Source: an uncultured Clostridia bacterium (lineage in GTDB: Bacteria > Bacillota > Clostridia > Christensenellales > UBA1242). Taken from it: DNA of 64,000 bases. The stretch is from positions 9,098 through 73,097 of the forward strand of contig CAKVHZ010000002.1 in the NCBI GenBank assembly GCA_934754445.1, given 5' to 3'. This document shows, in pieces, positions 9,694 to 17,283 of the stretch (positions within the stretch are counted from its first letter, which is position 1; each line of letters begins with the position of its first letter). The notes under the pieces were generated by a model. The model was not told where the DNA came from. It made no database searches and saw nothing but the letters and a program-made list of their open reading frames with translations. The position numbers were made by a program, and so were the translations under genes.

Positions 9694-10950
9694 TTACTCT
9701 ATTAATTTTATATTTGCATTAATACTGTTTAATTCTTCCATTAAGTTTTCATAGCCCCTATTTATATGATTTACACCATCAACAATAGTGTATCCATTTG
9801 CTTTTAATCCAGCTAAAACTAAACTTGCCCCAGCTCTTAAATCGGTTGCCATAACTTCTGCACCACTTAAAGACTTAACACCTTTAATAATAGCCAAAGA
9901 ATCTTTAACAGTAATATCTGCACCCATTTTGATTAATTCCGGAATATGTTTAAATCTTGTTTCAAACAAATTTTCAGTTACTAAACTTGTGCCATCACAA
10001 ACCGAAAGAAAACTAACTAATTGTGGTTGCAAATCGGTTGGAAACCCTGGATATGGCATAGTTTCTATTTTTAAACAAGGCATACGAGAATTAACCTTTA
10101 AATGTATTTTATCATCTTTTATATCTAAATTGCAAGCACTATTTTTAATTTTTGAGATTAAACTATATAAATGTTCACTATTAATATTACAAATTTCTAC
10201 ATCTCCGCCTGTAATGCAAGTAGCAAGCAAATATGTTCCAGCAATAATTCTATCGCTTATTGGCTTATACTCCGTAAATTTTGAAAACTTAACATCAGTT
10301 CCATCAATAATTATAGTGCTACCACCTGCCCCCGCAATTTTTGCACCCATTTTGTTTAAAAAATTGGCTAAATCAACAATTTCAGGTTCTCTTGCACTAT
10401 TAAAAATTCGTGTTACACCTTTTACATTAACACTTGCCATAATTAAATTTTCAGTTGCTCCTACACTAGGAAAATCTAAATGTATATCTCCACTTTTTAT
10501 ATTACTAGCATCGCAATCTATGTAACCATGTTCTTCAGTTATTTTTACATTTAGTTCCCTTAAACCTTTTAAATGTAAATCGATTGGTCTATTCCCTATG
10601 TTACAACCACCGGGAAAAGAAATTTTTGCTTTTTTAAATTTAGCAAGCATTGGCCCTAACATAAAAATAGATGACCTAATTTCTTTAGTCAAATAGTTTG
10701 GTATGAAATATGTATTTAAGTTTTCGGTATTAATTATAGTTTTATTATCTTGCTTTGTTATTTTACAGCCTAAATGAATTAAAATTTTTTCCATATTTAA
10801 AACATCTGTAAAATTAGGTAAATCATCTAAAACAACTTCTTTTTCAGATAGTATCGCTCCAGCAAGTATTGGAAGTGTTGCGTTTTTGCTTGTAGAAACC
10901 TTTATACTTCCCTTTAATTCGTTTCCACCAAAAATCTTATATTTACTCAT
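9694..10950 (-). CDS. murA: UDP-N-acetylglucosamine 1-carboxyvinyltransferase MurA
   Basis: First committed enzyme of peptidoglycan precursor synthesis; it transfers enolpyruvate from PEP to UDP-GlcNAc in the cytosol. 418 aa, the normal length. The N-terminal SKNATLPILAG corresponds to the usual KNAALPILA. The catalytic cysteine loop is PGGCNIGNRPIDLHLKGL. The C-terminal ATDLRAGASLVLAGL is conserved. It lies immediately upstream of the ftsQ-like gene. No Shine-Dalgarno is visible before ATG 10950. Confidence 0.95.
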   Translation of the reverse strand: MSKYKIFGGNELKGSIKVSTSKNATLPILAGAILSEKEVVLDDLPNFTDVLNMEKILIHLGCKITKQDNKTIINTENLNTYFIPNYLTKEIRSSIFMLGPMLAKFKKAKISFPGGCNIGNRPIDLHLKGLRELNVKITEEHGYIDCDASNIKSGDIHLDFPSVGATENLIMASVNVKGVTRIFNSAREPEIVDLANFLNKMGAKIAGAGGSTIIIDGTDVKFSKFTEYKPISDRIIAGTYLLATCITGGDVEICNINSEHLYSLISKIKNSACNLDIKDDKIHLKVNSRMPCLKIETMPYPGFPTDLQPQLVSFLSVCDGTSLVTENLFETRFKHIPELIKMGADITVKDSLAIIKGVKSLSGAEVMATDLRAGASLVLAGLKANGYTIVDGVNHINRGYENLMEELNSINANIKLIE

Positions 10951-11050
10951 ATCTTAGTGTATGAAAAAGCATATAAATTTGTGTTAAACAAAAAACAATG
11001 TTGTTATGTTTATACAAAAAATTGAATATATATTCATTTTCTTTTTTCTG

Positions 11051-11079
11051 TTGACAATAAAAGAAAAATAATATATAAT
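11051..11079 (+). promoter_or_regulatory. Consensus sigma-A promoter
   Basis: TTGACA (11051), 17-base spacer, TATAAT (11074-11079); drives the gene at 11105, which has AAGGAG at 11093-11098. Confidence 0.9.
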
Positions 11080-11104
11080 AATAACAATTAATAAGGAGAA
11101 AAGT

Positions 11105-11440
11105 ATGTTTGTAGAAAAAATTAACATTAATGATATTGAAAAAATTGCAAAAAAATTTGATGTAAGTGTTGTTTCTTTTGAAGAGCAAATCAATCCGGAA
11201 ACTAAAAATAAAGAACTTGTAGTTGAATTTTTTAATGGTGCCATGGGACCACAACCTCTATTCATTTTTAGTGACTTTAATGCAAAAAGTTATGATAGTT
11301 ACTATAAAACTTTTGACCCAGTTATGGAGAGAGAATGGAGAAAACTTTTATACAATAAATTTGGTCAAGAATATCTAACTGCTCTTTCTAATTATTTTAA
11401 TAACTTATCAGATGAAGCAATTAACGATTTAATGTTATAA
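11105..11440 (+). CDS. Hypothetical 111 aa protein
   Basis: Small acidic soluble protein that I do not recognise. It has a perfect promoter, a strong ribosome-binding site and its own terminator, so it is a monocistronic expressed gene. It has no membrane segment or cysteine cluster. The C-terminal half (REWRKLLYNKFGQEYL, then ALSNYFNNLSDEAIND) looks helical. Antisense open frames over this interval are shadows. Confidence 0.75.
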   Translation: MFVEKININDIEKIAKKFDVSVVSFEEQINPETKNKELVVEFFNGAMGPQPLFIFSDFNAKSYDSYYKTFDPVMEREWRKLLYNKFGQEYLTALSNYFNNLSDEAINDLML

Positions 11441-11466
11441 AAAATAGCGAATACTCGCTATTTTTT
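11439..11466. terminator. Bidirectional terminator between convergent genes
   Basis: Perfect 12 bp stem AAAAAATAGCGA / TCGCTATTTTTT with a 4-base loop, serving the plus-strand gene at 11105 and feoB on the minus strand. Confidence 0.9.
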
Positions 11467-13570
11467 ATTTGCATTTTTTACACTTGTTACAACTAAAACA
11501 ACAAATTTTAGGTTTTTTAATAAGTTTAAATATAAAGTAAATTGATGCTACTATTAGCATAAAAATTGCTAAACTTAATATTATTGAAATAAAATTTAAA
11601 CCATTAAATAAAAGTAATAATCTATAGAAAATAAAAGTAACAAGATAAGAAGTAACTAATTGTATAATTATACAAACAAAAGTCCATTTTTTACCTATTT
11701 CTTTAAAGTAAACACTTATAGTTGCCATGCATGGCATATATAGAAGAGAAAATACTAAAAAACTAAAAGCACTAATTGGAGTAAAATGAATAGGACTATT
11801 TATATCTAAAAAACTTTTACTTAATTCACTTACTTCCCCGCTTAAATTTACATTATTAATAATTGCCATTGTAGAAACTATAATTTCTTTTGCAACAATT
11901 CCGCAAATTAATGCCGATACACAGCCACTAGTTCCAAAGCCTAAAGGTTTAAAAATAGGTGCTAAAAAGTTACCCAGCCAAGATAAAATACTCGTTTGAG
12001 TTAAAGGGTCATCAATAAATTTAAAGTTTATTGAAATACTCTGTAAAAGCCAAATTATTATTGAAAAAGTGAATAAAACTCCAGAAACACGCACAAAGAA
12101 ATCTTTAACATTAAATAAAATTAATTTTAATATTCTTTTAAAATTAGGAAATCTTAATGCTGGCATTTCCATAATAAAACTATCGGTTTTGCTCTTTAAA
12201 ATTGTTTTTTCTAAAACAATGCTAATTATTAAAGATATTAACACTCCTAGAAGATATAAGAAGAAAATGATTAAAATATTGTTATTGAAAAAAGCCCCTA
12301 AAATAACACTATAGAGTGGAATTTTTGCCGTGCAACTCATATAACTACAAAGCATTGCTGTTTTTATTTTGCTATTTTTATCTTCTAGCGTTCTACTTGT
12401 TAAAACTGCTGTAGTATTACAACCAAAGCCCATAAGTAAAGTAAAAACACTTCTTCCACTTAATCCTACTTTACTAAAAATATCTTCAAACACAAAAGCA
12501 AGCCTGCTTAAATAACCCGTATCTTCTAGTATTGATAAAAACAAAAATAGCAATACTATTTGTGGCAAAAAACTAGAAAGTGTGGTAAATACAGTCAATA
12601 TTCCGTTTTCAAAAAAACTTATTATAAAACTCGAACTTGTAATTTTATTTAATAAATTTAGTATAGGAGTGTTTATAATCTTTTCAATAAAATTAGTTAA
12701 AGTTTCACTAAAAAATGCACCTACACTATTAAAAGTTAAATAAAAAATCAATAAAACAACGCCTAAGAAAATTGGTAGTGCCAAAAATTTGTTTAATAAT
12801 ATTTTATCTAAAAAGTTATATCCATAAATTTTGTTTGATTTTTTAATCACACACTCTTTTATTATTTTATTGATAAAATCATATCTTAAAGAAATAACCT
12901 TTTCTTTTAAATTATAGTTTTTTAATTTATTTTTTTGATTTTCAGTAAGTTTTAAACTATTTATTATATACTCATCTTGCTCTAAAACCTTTAAACTAAT
13001 ATAATTATCGTTAAGGGTTAAATTTTTTATATTATCCCCTAGTATATTTTTTATTTCTTTTATAGGTAATTCTTTTAAATATGGTGCATTAAAATTATTT
13101 TTAAAATCATTATCTATTAATTTAATAGTTTCTTTCTTGTTTTGTGCATTAAACAAAACTACATTTGTCCCAAGAAAATTTGATAATTTATTAGTATCTA
13201 TTTCAGTTTTTGTCTTTTTTAATTCATTTGCAAAATTAACACAAACCTTAATATTTTTACCTAGTTCTAATAACTGAAGGGTTAAATATAAGTTTCTAGT
13301 TAAATTATTAGCATCTAGTAAATTAATTATATTATCATTATGAGAATAAATGTAATCTCTTGCTATTTCTTCTTCAAAAGTGTAACATGATAACGAATAC
13401 AAACCTGGCAAGTCCACCACAATATTATCTTGACCATTTAATTTATAATTTTTTTCTAAATAATCAACTGTAACTCCGTGCCAATTGCCCACATGTTCAT
13501 TACTTAATGTTAGTGAATTTAAAAAAGTAGTTTTCCCTACATTAGGATTACCACATAATATATGCTTCAT
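11465..13570 (-). CDS. feoB: Ferrous iron transporter FeoB
   Basis: Fe(II) permease with an N-terminal G domain, 701 aa. G1 is GNPNVGKTT (7-15), followed by G3 DLPG (53-56) and LLDANNLTRNLYLTLQLLE. The G4 motif, normally NxxD, reads NFAN (112-115), so the guanine-specifying Asp is replaced. About ten membrane helices follow from ~residue 255, with the two conserved Gate-type halves. The tail is Cys-rich (CCFSCNKCKKCK), as in many clostridial FeoB. Its start overlaps the feoA stop by 4 bases, so translation is coupled. Confidence 0.94.
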   Translation of the reverse strand: MKHILCGNPNVGKTTFLNSLTLSNEHVGNWHGVTVDYLEKNYKLNGQDNIVVDLPGLYSLSCYTFEEEIARDYIYSHNDNIINLLDANNLTRNLYLTLQLLELGKNIKVCVNFANELKKTKTEIDTNKLSNFLGTNVVLFNAQNKKETIKLIDNDFKNNFNAPYLKELPIKEIKNILGDNIKNLTLNDNYISLKVLEQDEYIINSLKLTENQKNKLKNYNLKEKVISLRYDFINKIIKECVIKKSNKIYGYNFLDKILLNKFLALPIFLGVVLLIFYLTFNSVGAFFSETLTNFIEKIINTPILNLLNKITSSSFIISFFENGILTVFTTLSSFLPQIVLLFLFLSILEDTGYLSRLAFVFEDIFSKVGLSGRSVFTLLMGFGCNTTAVLTSRTLEDKNSKIKTAMLCSYMSCTAKIPLYSVILGAFFNNNILIIFFLYLLGVLISLIISIVLEKTILKSKTDSFIMEMPALRFPNFKRILKLILFNVKDFFVRVSGVLFTFSIIIWLLQSISINFKFIDDPLTQTSILSWLGNFLAPIFKPLGFGTSGCVSALICGIVAKEIIVSTMAIINNVNLSGEVSELSKSFLDINSPIHFTPISAFSFLVFSLLYMPCMATISVYFKEIGKKWTFVCIIIQLVTSYLVTFIFYRLLLLFNGLNFISIILSLAIFMLIVASIYFIFKLIKKPKICCFSCNKCKKCK

Positions 13571-13821
13571 AGACTTTTCTCCTTACTAGGAGTAATTTCT
13601 ATTAGTTTTATAACACCCCTTCTTAGTGCCAAAATATAACCACGAATTTCAACTAAATAACTATTTTTTAAACTAGATATATTTAATACTCTAACTAAAG
13701 TCCCCTTAGTAAAACCCAATTCTAAAAGTCTAGTTTTTAACTTTAAATTGCCATTAACACTAGTTATATATCCCGTTTCTCCCACTTTTAAATTTGATAA
13801 ATTTATTACATTATTCTGCAT
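13567..13821 (-). CDS. feoA: Ferrous iron transport accessory protein FeoA
   Basis: 84 aa SH3-like protein of the FeoA family, which works with FeoB. The motif LLELGFTKGTLVRVL is the family core. It overlaps feoB by 4 bases. No Shine-Dalgarno is seen before ATG 13821. A TAATAT sequence lies 8 bases upstream of the start, possibly the -10 box of a leaderless transcript, but no good -35 accompanies it. Confidence 0.9.
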   Translation of the reverse strand: MQNNVINLSNLKVGETGYITSVNGNLKLKTRLLELGFTKGTLVRVLNISSLKNSYLVEIRGYILALRRGVIKLIEITPSKEKSL

Positions 13822-13854
13822 AAACTAACATATTACTTTTTCTTAGAAATTATG

Positions 13855-13874
13855 ATATTTTGATAATAAAATAT
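13855..13874. promoter_or_regulatory. Palindrome upstream of feoAB
   Basis: Perfect inverted repeat ATATTTT-GATAAT-AAAATAT about 35 bases before feoA. It could be an operator for an iron regulator (Fur- or DtxR-type), but AT-rich palindromes are common here and no consensus match was tested. Confidence 0.35.
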
Positions 13875-13931
13875 TGGTTAAATATACCAAAAAAAATATA
13901 AATAAAAATTATTCAAAAATACAAACTAATA

Positions 13932-13953
13932 TTGTAAAGAAAAATCTTTACAA
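13932..13953. promoter_or_regulatory. Perfect palindrome before the Cys-cluster protein
   Basis: TTGTAAAGA-AAAA-TCTTTACAA, a 9 bp inverted repeat ending 6 bases before the ribosome-binding site of the gene at 13976. It could be an operator or an RNA hairpin. Confidence 0.5.
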
Positions 13954-13975
13954 TTTATAGGAGGTGAAAACTATT

Positions 13976-14164
13976 ATGATTAGAAGAAAAAATGCAGAAA
14001 CAAGAAACTGCTCTAATTGCGGTTGCGACCATTGCGATCGTTGTGGTGGAAAAAGCAAAACTGCTACTAAATCAAATCAAGTAGAAACTGCTAGAAGTGC
14101 TGGTAAAAGAGCAAAAACTACAACTTCAAGAGCAAAAACTACTAGAAGTAAAAATAGTAAATAG
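13976..14164 (+). CDS. Small basic protein with Cys cluster and Lys/Thr/Arg tail
   Basis: 62 aa. The start is ATG 13976, because a strong GGAGGTG lies at 13960-13966; the in-frame GTG at 13964 is inside that site. The N-terminal cluster CSNCGCDHCDRCGG has six cysteines in 14 residues and may bind zinc. The tail is rich in Lys, Thr, Ser and Arg with a short repeat (RAKTTTSRAKTTRSK), reminiscent of histone-like or nucleic-acid-binding tails. I do not recognise the family. It has its own terminator and a palindrome upstream. Confidence 0.7.
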   Translation: MIRRKNAETRNCSNCGCDHCDRCGGKSKTATKSNQVETARSAGKRAKTTTSRAKTTRSKNSK

Positions 14165-14171
14165 TTTTCAA

Positions 14172-14203
14172 AAAAAGAGAGAGTAATCATACTTTCTCTT
14201 TTT
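14172..14203 (+). terminator. Intrinsic terminator
   Basis: AAAAAGAGAGAGT / ACTTTCTCTTTTT stem (12 of 13 pairs), 6-base loop, T-run, just after the stop at 14164. Confidence 0.85.
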
Positions 14204-14279
14204 ATTTACTAAAATTAAATTATTAATAAAAATATTATACACTTTTTAAAATAAAAAGTCAAACAAATTTACAACATTT

Positions 14280-14441
14280 TTAAATATTTTTTAGTTTTTC
14301 TAGAAATTTATCTATTAAAGCATTAAAATTTATGTTAAATTCTTTTAAATTAGTAAAAATAATTTTTAATTCTTCAGTTATTTTTTTAGGACTTTCTATG
14401 TTAATTTGAGAATTTGAAACTATTTTTTTAATTTCTTCCAT
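14280..14441 (-). pseudogene. Remnant of a regulator-like gene, minus strand
   Basis: The open frame ends at 14280. Its only internal ATG (14441) gives 53 codons, and the frame continues upstream without a start codon to about 14548. Just upstream of the ATG it reads NEIENGKTKPY and GRPAKDVD; the ENGKxxP pattern resembles the end of an XRE helix-turn-helix, but the N-terminal half is absent. No ribosome-binding site fits. The helical tail (KFLEKLKNI) is intact. It faces a second remnant on the plus strand. Confidence 0.4.
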
Positions 14442-14507
14442 ATCCACATCTTTGGCTGGTCTACCTTGCTTAGTCTTTCTAACATATGGTTTTGTTTTAC
14501 CATTTTC

Positions 14508-14533
14508 AATCTCGTTGGGAAAACGGCGAGATT
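14508..14533. repeat. Inverted repeat at the junction of two gene remnants
   Basis: AATCTCG (14508-14514) and CGAGATT (14527-14533), 12 bases apart. In both remnants these bases flank the ENG codons. Confidence 0.5.
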
Positions 14534-14614
14534 TCTCCTTCTATTAATTATTTAAAATCTATTTGTGATTATTTTGATATTTCAGCAGATTATTTAATAG
14601 GTAGAATTGATTAA
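14510..14614 (+). pseudogene. Truncated XRE-family HTH regulator (C-terminal part only)
   Basis: The plus-strand frame ending at TAA 14612-14614 reads SRWENGEISPSINYL, then SICDYFDISADYLIGRID, the typical end of a Cro/CI-type (XRE) HTH domain. The first ~30 residues of the domain are missing: upstream of the codons for SRWENG the sequence becomes unrelated. The gene is therefore a decayed remnant. Confidence 0.7.
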
Positions 14615-14617
14615 TTA

Positions 14618-14645
14618 AAAAAAGTGCCGTTATTGGCACTTTTTT
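14618..14645. terminator. Bidirectional intrinsic terminator
   Basis: Perfect stem AAAAAAGTGCC / GGCACTTTTTT, 6-base loop, between the HTH remnant and fakA. Confidence 0.88.
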
Positions 14646-14667
14646 GTTGTTTATTTTATTTTATTTT

Positions 14668-16302
14668 TTATTCCATAGAAATTAAATAGTAATATACTGG
14701 TTGGCCACCAAATAATACACTTATTTCTTTATCTGGGTAAATTGCTGATAATTTGTCTTGTAAATTATATGCTTCTTCTTCTTTTACATCATTACCAAAG
14801 AATAATGTTAAATTTATAATGTCTTCATTAACTGTTTTTTCTATTAAACTTATTACTGTTTCATCTATAGTTTTGCCTTTTGTTAAAATGCTACTATCAG
14901 TTAAACCTATAATATCACCTTTTGCTATTTGTAAGCCATCTACATTAGTATTTCTAACTGCATAGGTTACACTAGCAGATTTAACTGTTGCCAAAGCATC
15001 ATTTAAAGCTTCTGTGTTTTCTTCAACACTTGCTTCAGGGTTAAAACTTAGGCACGCACTCATGCCTTCAGCAATATTTCGTGAAGGAATAACTATTAAA
15101 TTTTTATTTGTTAATTGTTTTGCTTGTTCGCATGCTAGAATTATATTTTTATTATTTGGTAAAACAAAAATGTTTTTAGCATTAACACTATCTACTGCTT
15201 TTAAAATATCATCAGCAGAAGGGTTCATTGTTTGACCACCTTCTAATACATAGTCTACACCAACATCTTTAAATATAGAAGCAATACCTGTTCCAGCACA
15301 AACCGAAATAACACCAAATTCTTTCATCTCTGCTAAAGCTTTTTGTTTTTTCAAATCTCGGTTTTCTTCAAGCATGTTTTCTATTTTCATGTTAAATAGT
15401 TCGCCAAGTTCTAAGCCATATGCTAAAGCCTTGTTAGGTTCGTTTGTATGAACATGAACTTTTATTAAACTTAAATCGCCTATGCAAATAACAGAATCAC
15501 CAATTTCCATTAGTTTTTCTCTTAATTTATCTATATCACTTAAAGTCGTTTTATTTTTAATTTGAATTACCATAAACTCAGTGCAATAAGCAAATTGAAT
15601 ATCTGCTAAATCCATTAAGTTTATTTCTGCATTACTTTTTATAACTGGTGCAGCATCTTCTAGTTTAAACTCAAAACTGTCTTCATTTGTAAGTAATTTA
15701 TAGAATGCTGTAAAGATAATCATTAATCCTTGACCACCACTATCTACAACATTTGCTTTTTTCAATACTGGAAGTAATTCTGGAGTCATTTGCAATGCTT
15801 GTTCCCCTTCGTCCACTACTCCTTTTAAAAATGTTTCTATATCAGTGTTCTTTTTACTAAGTCTTGTAGCGGCTTCACTCATCATTCTAATAACTGTTAG
15901 AATTGTTCCTTCTTTAGGTTTAGTAACAGCATTGTAAGCAACTTCTGCCCCACAATTTATTGCTTTTGCAAAATTTTTTACATTTATTTCTTTTTCTGTT
16001 GAAAGTGCAGTGCACATACCTTTTAAAATTTGCGATAAAATTACACCACTATTTCCTCTAGCACCTCTTAGTGCACCTTTTTGAACTGCCTCACACAAAC
16101 TATCTAAATTATTATTTGGGCAAGCATTCACTTCTTTGCACGCACTATTAAGTGTCATGCTCATATTCGTTCCTGTATCTCCGTCTGGAACTGGAAAAAC
16201 ATTTAAACTATCTACATACTCTCTATTTTCTTCTAAAACTTTTCCACCTGCAAGAATCATCTTTCTAAAGGTGGCACCATTTATATTCTTTTGCATACGC
16301 AA
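14668..16302 (-). CDS. fakA: Fatty acid kinase subunit FakA (DAK2 domain protein YloV)
   Basis: 544 aa. The N-terminal DhaL/DAK2 domain has the nucleotide-binding signature FPVPDGDTGTNMSMTL, plus ARGNSGVILSQILKG and DSGGQGLMII. A middle domain (around ~270-300, YCTEFMVIQ) and a C-terminal domain complete the FakA architecture. FakA binds ATP and, with a FakB lipid carrier, makes acyl phosphate for phospholipid synthesis. It follows yloU, as in Bacillus. No fakB is in the window. Confidence 0.93.
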   Translation of the reverse strand: MRMQKNINGATFRKMILAGGKVLEENREYVDSLNVFPVPDGDTGTNMSMTLNSACKEVNACPNNNLDSLCEAVQKGALRGARGNSGVILSQILKGMCTALSTEKEINVKNFAKAINCGAEVAYNAVTKPKEGTILTVIRMMSEAATRLSKKNTDIETFLKGVVDEGEQALQMTPELLPVLKKANVVDSGGQGLMIIFTAFYKLLTNEDSFEFKLEDAAPVIKSNAEINLMDLADIQFAYCTEFMVIQIKNKTTLSDIDKLREKLMEIGDSVICIGDLSLIKVHVHTNEPNKALAYGLELGELFNMKIENMLEENRDLKKQKALAEMKEFGVISVCAGTGIASIFKDVGVDYVLEGGQTMNPSADDILKAVDSVNAKNIFVLPNNKNIILACEQAKQLTNKNLIVIPSRNIAEGMSACLSFNPEASVEENTEALNDALATVKSASVTYAVRNTNVDGLQIAKGDIIGLTDSSILTKGKTIDETVISLIEKTVNEDIINLTLFFGNDVKEEEAYNLQDKLSAIYPDKEISVLFGGQPVYYYLISME

Positions 16303-16335
16303 AGTTATTCCCCCTAAAAAATCAATAAAAAAAGA

Positions 16336-16698
16336 CTAAACCCTTACACCAAGCACATTAACATTCACACTATCTACAATCATACCTGTAAATTTTTCGA
16401 TAGAATATTTAATAGAACTTTTTAAAGATTCAGCTACTGCGTTAATAGAAACGCCATATTTTAATATAACATATAAATCTATATAAATTTTATTATCTAC
16501 GGTTAAAACTTTTACACCTTTATTTTTACTTTTTTTTCTAAACAGTTCATGCAAATTATCGCTAAATTTTTTAGCGACCAAATCTACTACACCATAACAA
16601 TCTAAAGCAACTTTTCCGCAAACGCTTTCTATTGCTTCTTCAGTAATTGTTATTTTACCATAAGAATTTGAAGTATTAACTGGCATAAATTTCTCCAC
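16336..16698 (-). CDS. Asp23/Gls24 family protein YloU
   Basis: 120 aa Asp23/Gls24 (DUF322) protein. The family segments GKITITEEAIESVCGKVAL and YVILKYGVSINAVAESLK are both clear. Members are membrane-associated envelope stress proteins of uncertain mechanism. It has GGAG before ATG 16698 and precedes fakA by 33 bases, the conserved yloU-yloV pair. Confidence 0.9.
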   Translation of the reverse strand: MEKFMPVNTSNSYGKITITEEAIESVCGKVALDCYGVVDLVAKKFSDNLHELFRKKSKNKGVKVLTVDNKIYIDLYVILKYGVSINAVAESLKSSIKYSIEKFTGMIVDSVNVNVLGVRV

Positions 16699-16752
16699 AA
16701 ATATTATTACATAAAAAATCTTTTTAAGCAGATTTTACTACATAATATAATT

Positions 16753-16781
16753 ATATTACACAATTTTTAATTTAAAATCAA
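16753..16781 (-). promoter_or_regulatory. Putative promoter of yloU-fakA
   Basis: Minus strand TTGATT, 17-base spacer, TAATAT, preceded by TG just before the -10 box. Confidence 0.5.
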
Positions 16782-16839
16782 TGTTTTTAATTGTTTTTTT
16801 CAAATATTTTTTATTTTTTTCGATTTTTTATAAAAATAC

Positions 16840-16868
16840 TTGCAAATTTTGTTTTTGTATGATAAACT
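16840..16868 (+). promoter_or_regulatory. Putative promoter of rpmB
   Basis: TTGCAA, 17-base spacer, TAAACT. The same TTGCAA -35 variant occurs at rnhB and at the 37970 gene. Confidence 0.45.
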
Positions 16869-16910
16869 AACATAGTCAAAATTTAAAAAATTACTTAAAG
16901 GAGTTTATAT

Positions 16911-17090
16911 ATGAGTAGAGTTTGCAGTATTTGTGGAAAGGGCAAAATGAAAGGTAACCAAGTTAGTCACTCTAACATTAAAACTAACAAACATTACAAT
17001 GCTAATGTTCAAAAAGTTAGAATAGATGTTGATGGAACAACTAAAAGTGAATATGTTTGCACAAAATGTATTAAAACATTAAAAGATTAA
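16911..17090 (+). CDS. rpmB: 50S ribosomal protein L28
   Basis: 59 aa, complete, starting MSRVCSICGKGKMKGNQVSH and ending with CTKCIKTLKD. The four cysteines (CSIC, CTKC) form the zinc-ribbon of the C+ type L28. It has AAAGGAG upstream and a terminator downstream. It is transcribed opposite to spoVM and yloU, which flank it, as rpmB is in Bacillus. Confidence 0.95.
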   Translation: MSRVCSICGKGKMKGNQVSHSNIKTNKHYNANVQKVRIDVDGTTKSEYVCTKCIKTLKD

Positions 17091-17100
17091 TTATAAAAAT

Positions 17101-17127
17101 AAAAACAGGCTTATGCCTGTTTTTTTT
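17101..17127 (+). terminator. Terminator of rpmB
   Basis: Perfect 10 bp stem AAAAACAGGC / GCCTGTTTTT, loop TTAT, T-run. Confidence 0.92.
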
Positions 17128-17131
17128 AAAC

Positions 17132-17155
17132 AAAAACCACTGAAAACTCAGTGCA
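17132..17155 (-). terminator. Terminator of spoVM
   Basis: CACTGA-AAAC-TCAGTG hairpin (17138-17153); on the minus strand it is followed by GGTTTTTG. It lies convergent to the rpmB terminator. Confidence 0.7.
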
Positions 17156-17177
17156 TTTTTATTTGAATTTTTTAACC

Positions 17178-17255
17178 TTAACTATTAAGTTGTTTCCTAA
17201 AAATCAATTTTAAAAGTGGAACTAAAATTTTTGGTGCTTTTATACAAATAATCAT
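17178..17255 (-). CDS. spoVM: Stage V sporulation protein M (SpoVM)
   Basis: 25-residue peptide, MIICIKAPKILVPLLKLIF followed by RKQLNS. SpoVM is a curved amphipathic helix that marks the convex forespore membrane and recruits SpoIVA for coat assembly. This peptide has the family form: short N-terminal strand, a Pro about 8 residues in, an amphipathic hydrophobic helix and a basic end. GGAGG at 17261-17265 is 5 bases from ATG. It lies between rpe and rpmB, where Bacillus spoVM sits. The gene is too short for ordinary gene finders. Confidence 0.85.
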   Translation of the reverse strand: MIICIKAPKILVPLLKLIFRKQLNS

Positions 17256-17283
17256 ACTATCCTCCAGTTAATTTATAATATGA

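Noticed and set aside
9788..10525. 245-codon open frame on the plus strand
   Set aside because: Antisense to murA with no ribosome-binding site; its translation has no family features and arises from murA codon use.
10984..11265. Two minus-strand frames of ~100 codons near murA
   Set aside because: They cover the promoter and start of the plus-strand gene at 11105, have no ribosome-binding sites and are low-complexity hydrophobic.
14508..14614. Intact small HTH gene
   Set aside because: The first ~30 residues of the domain and any start codon are missing.
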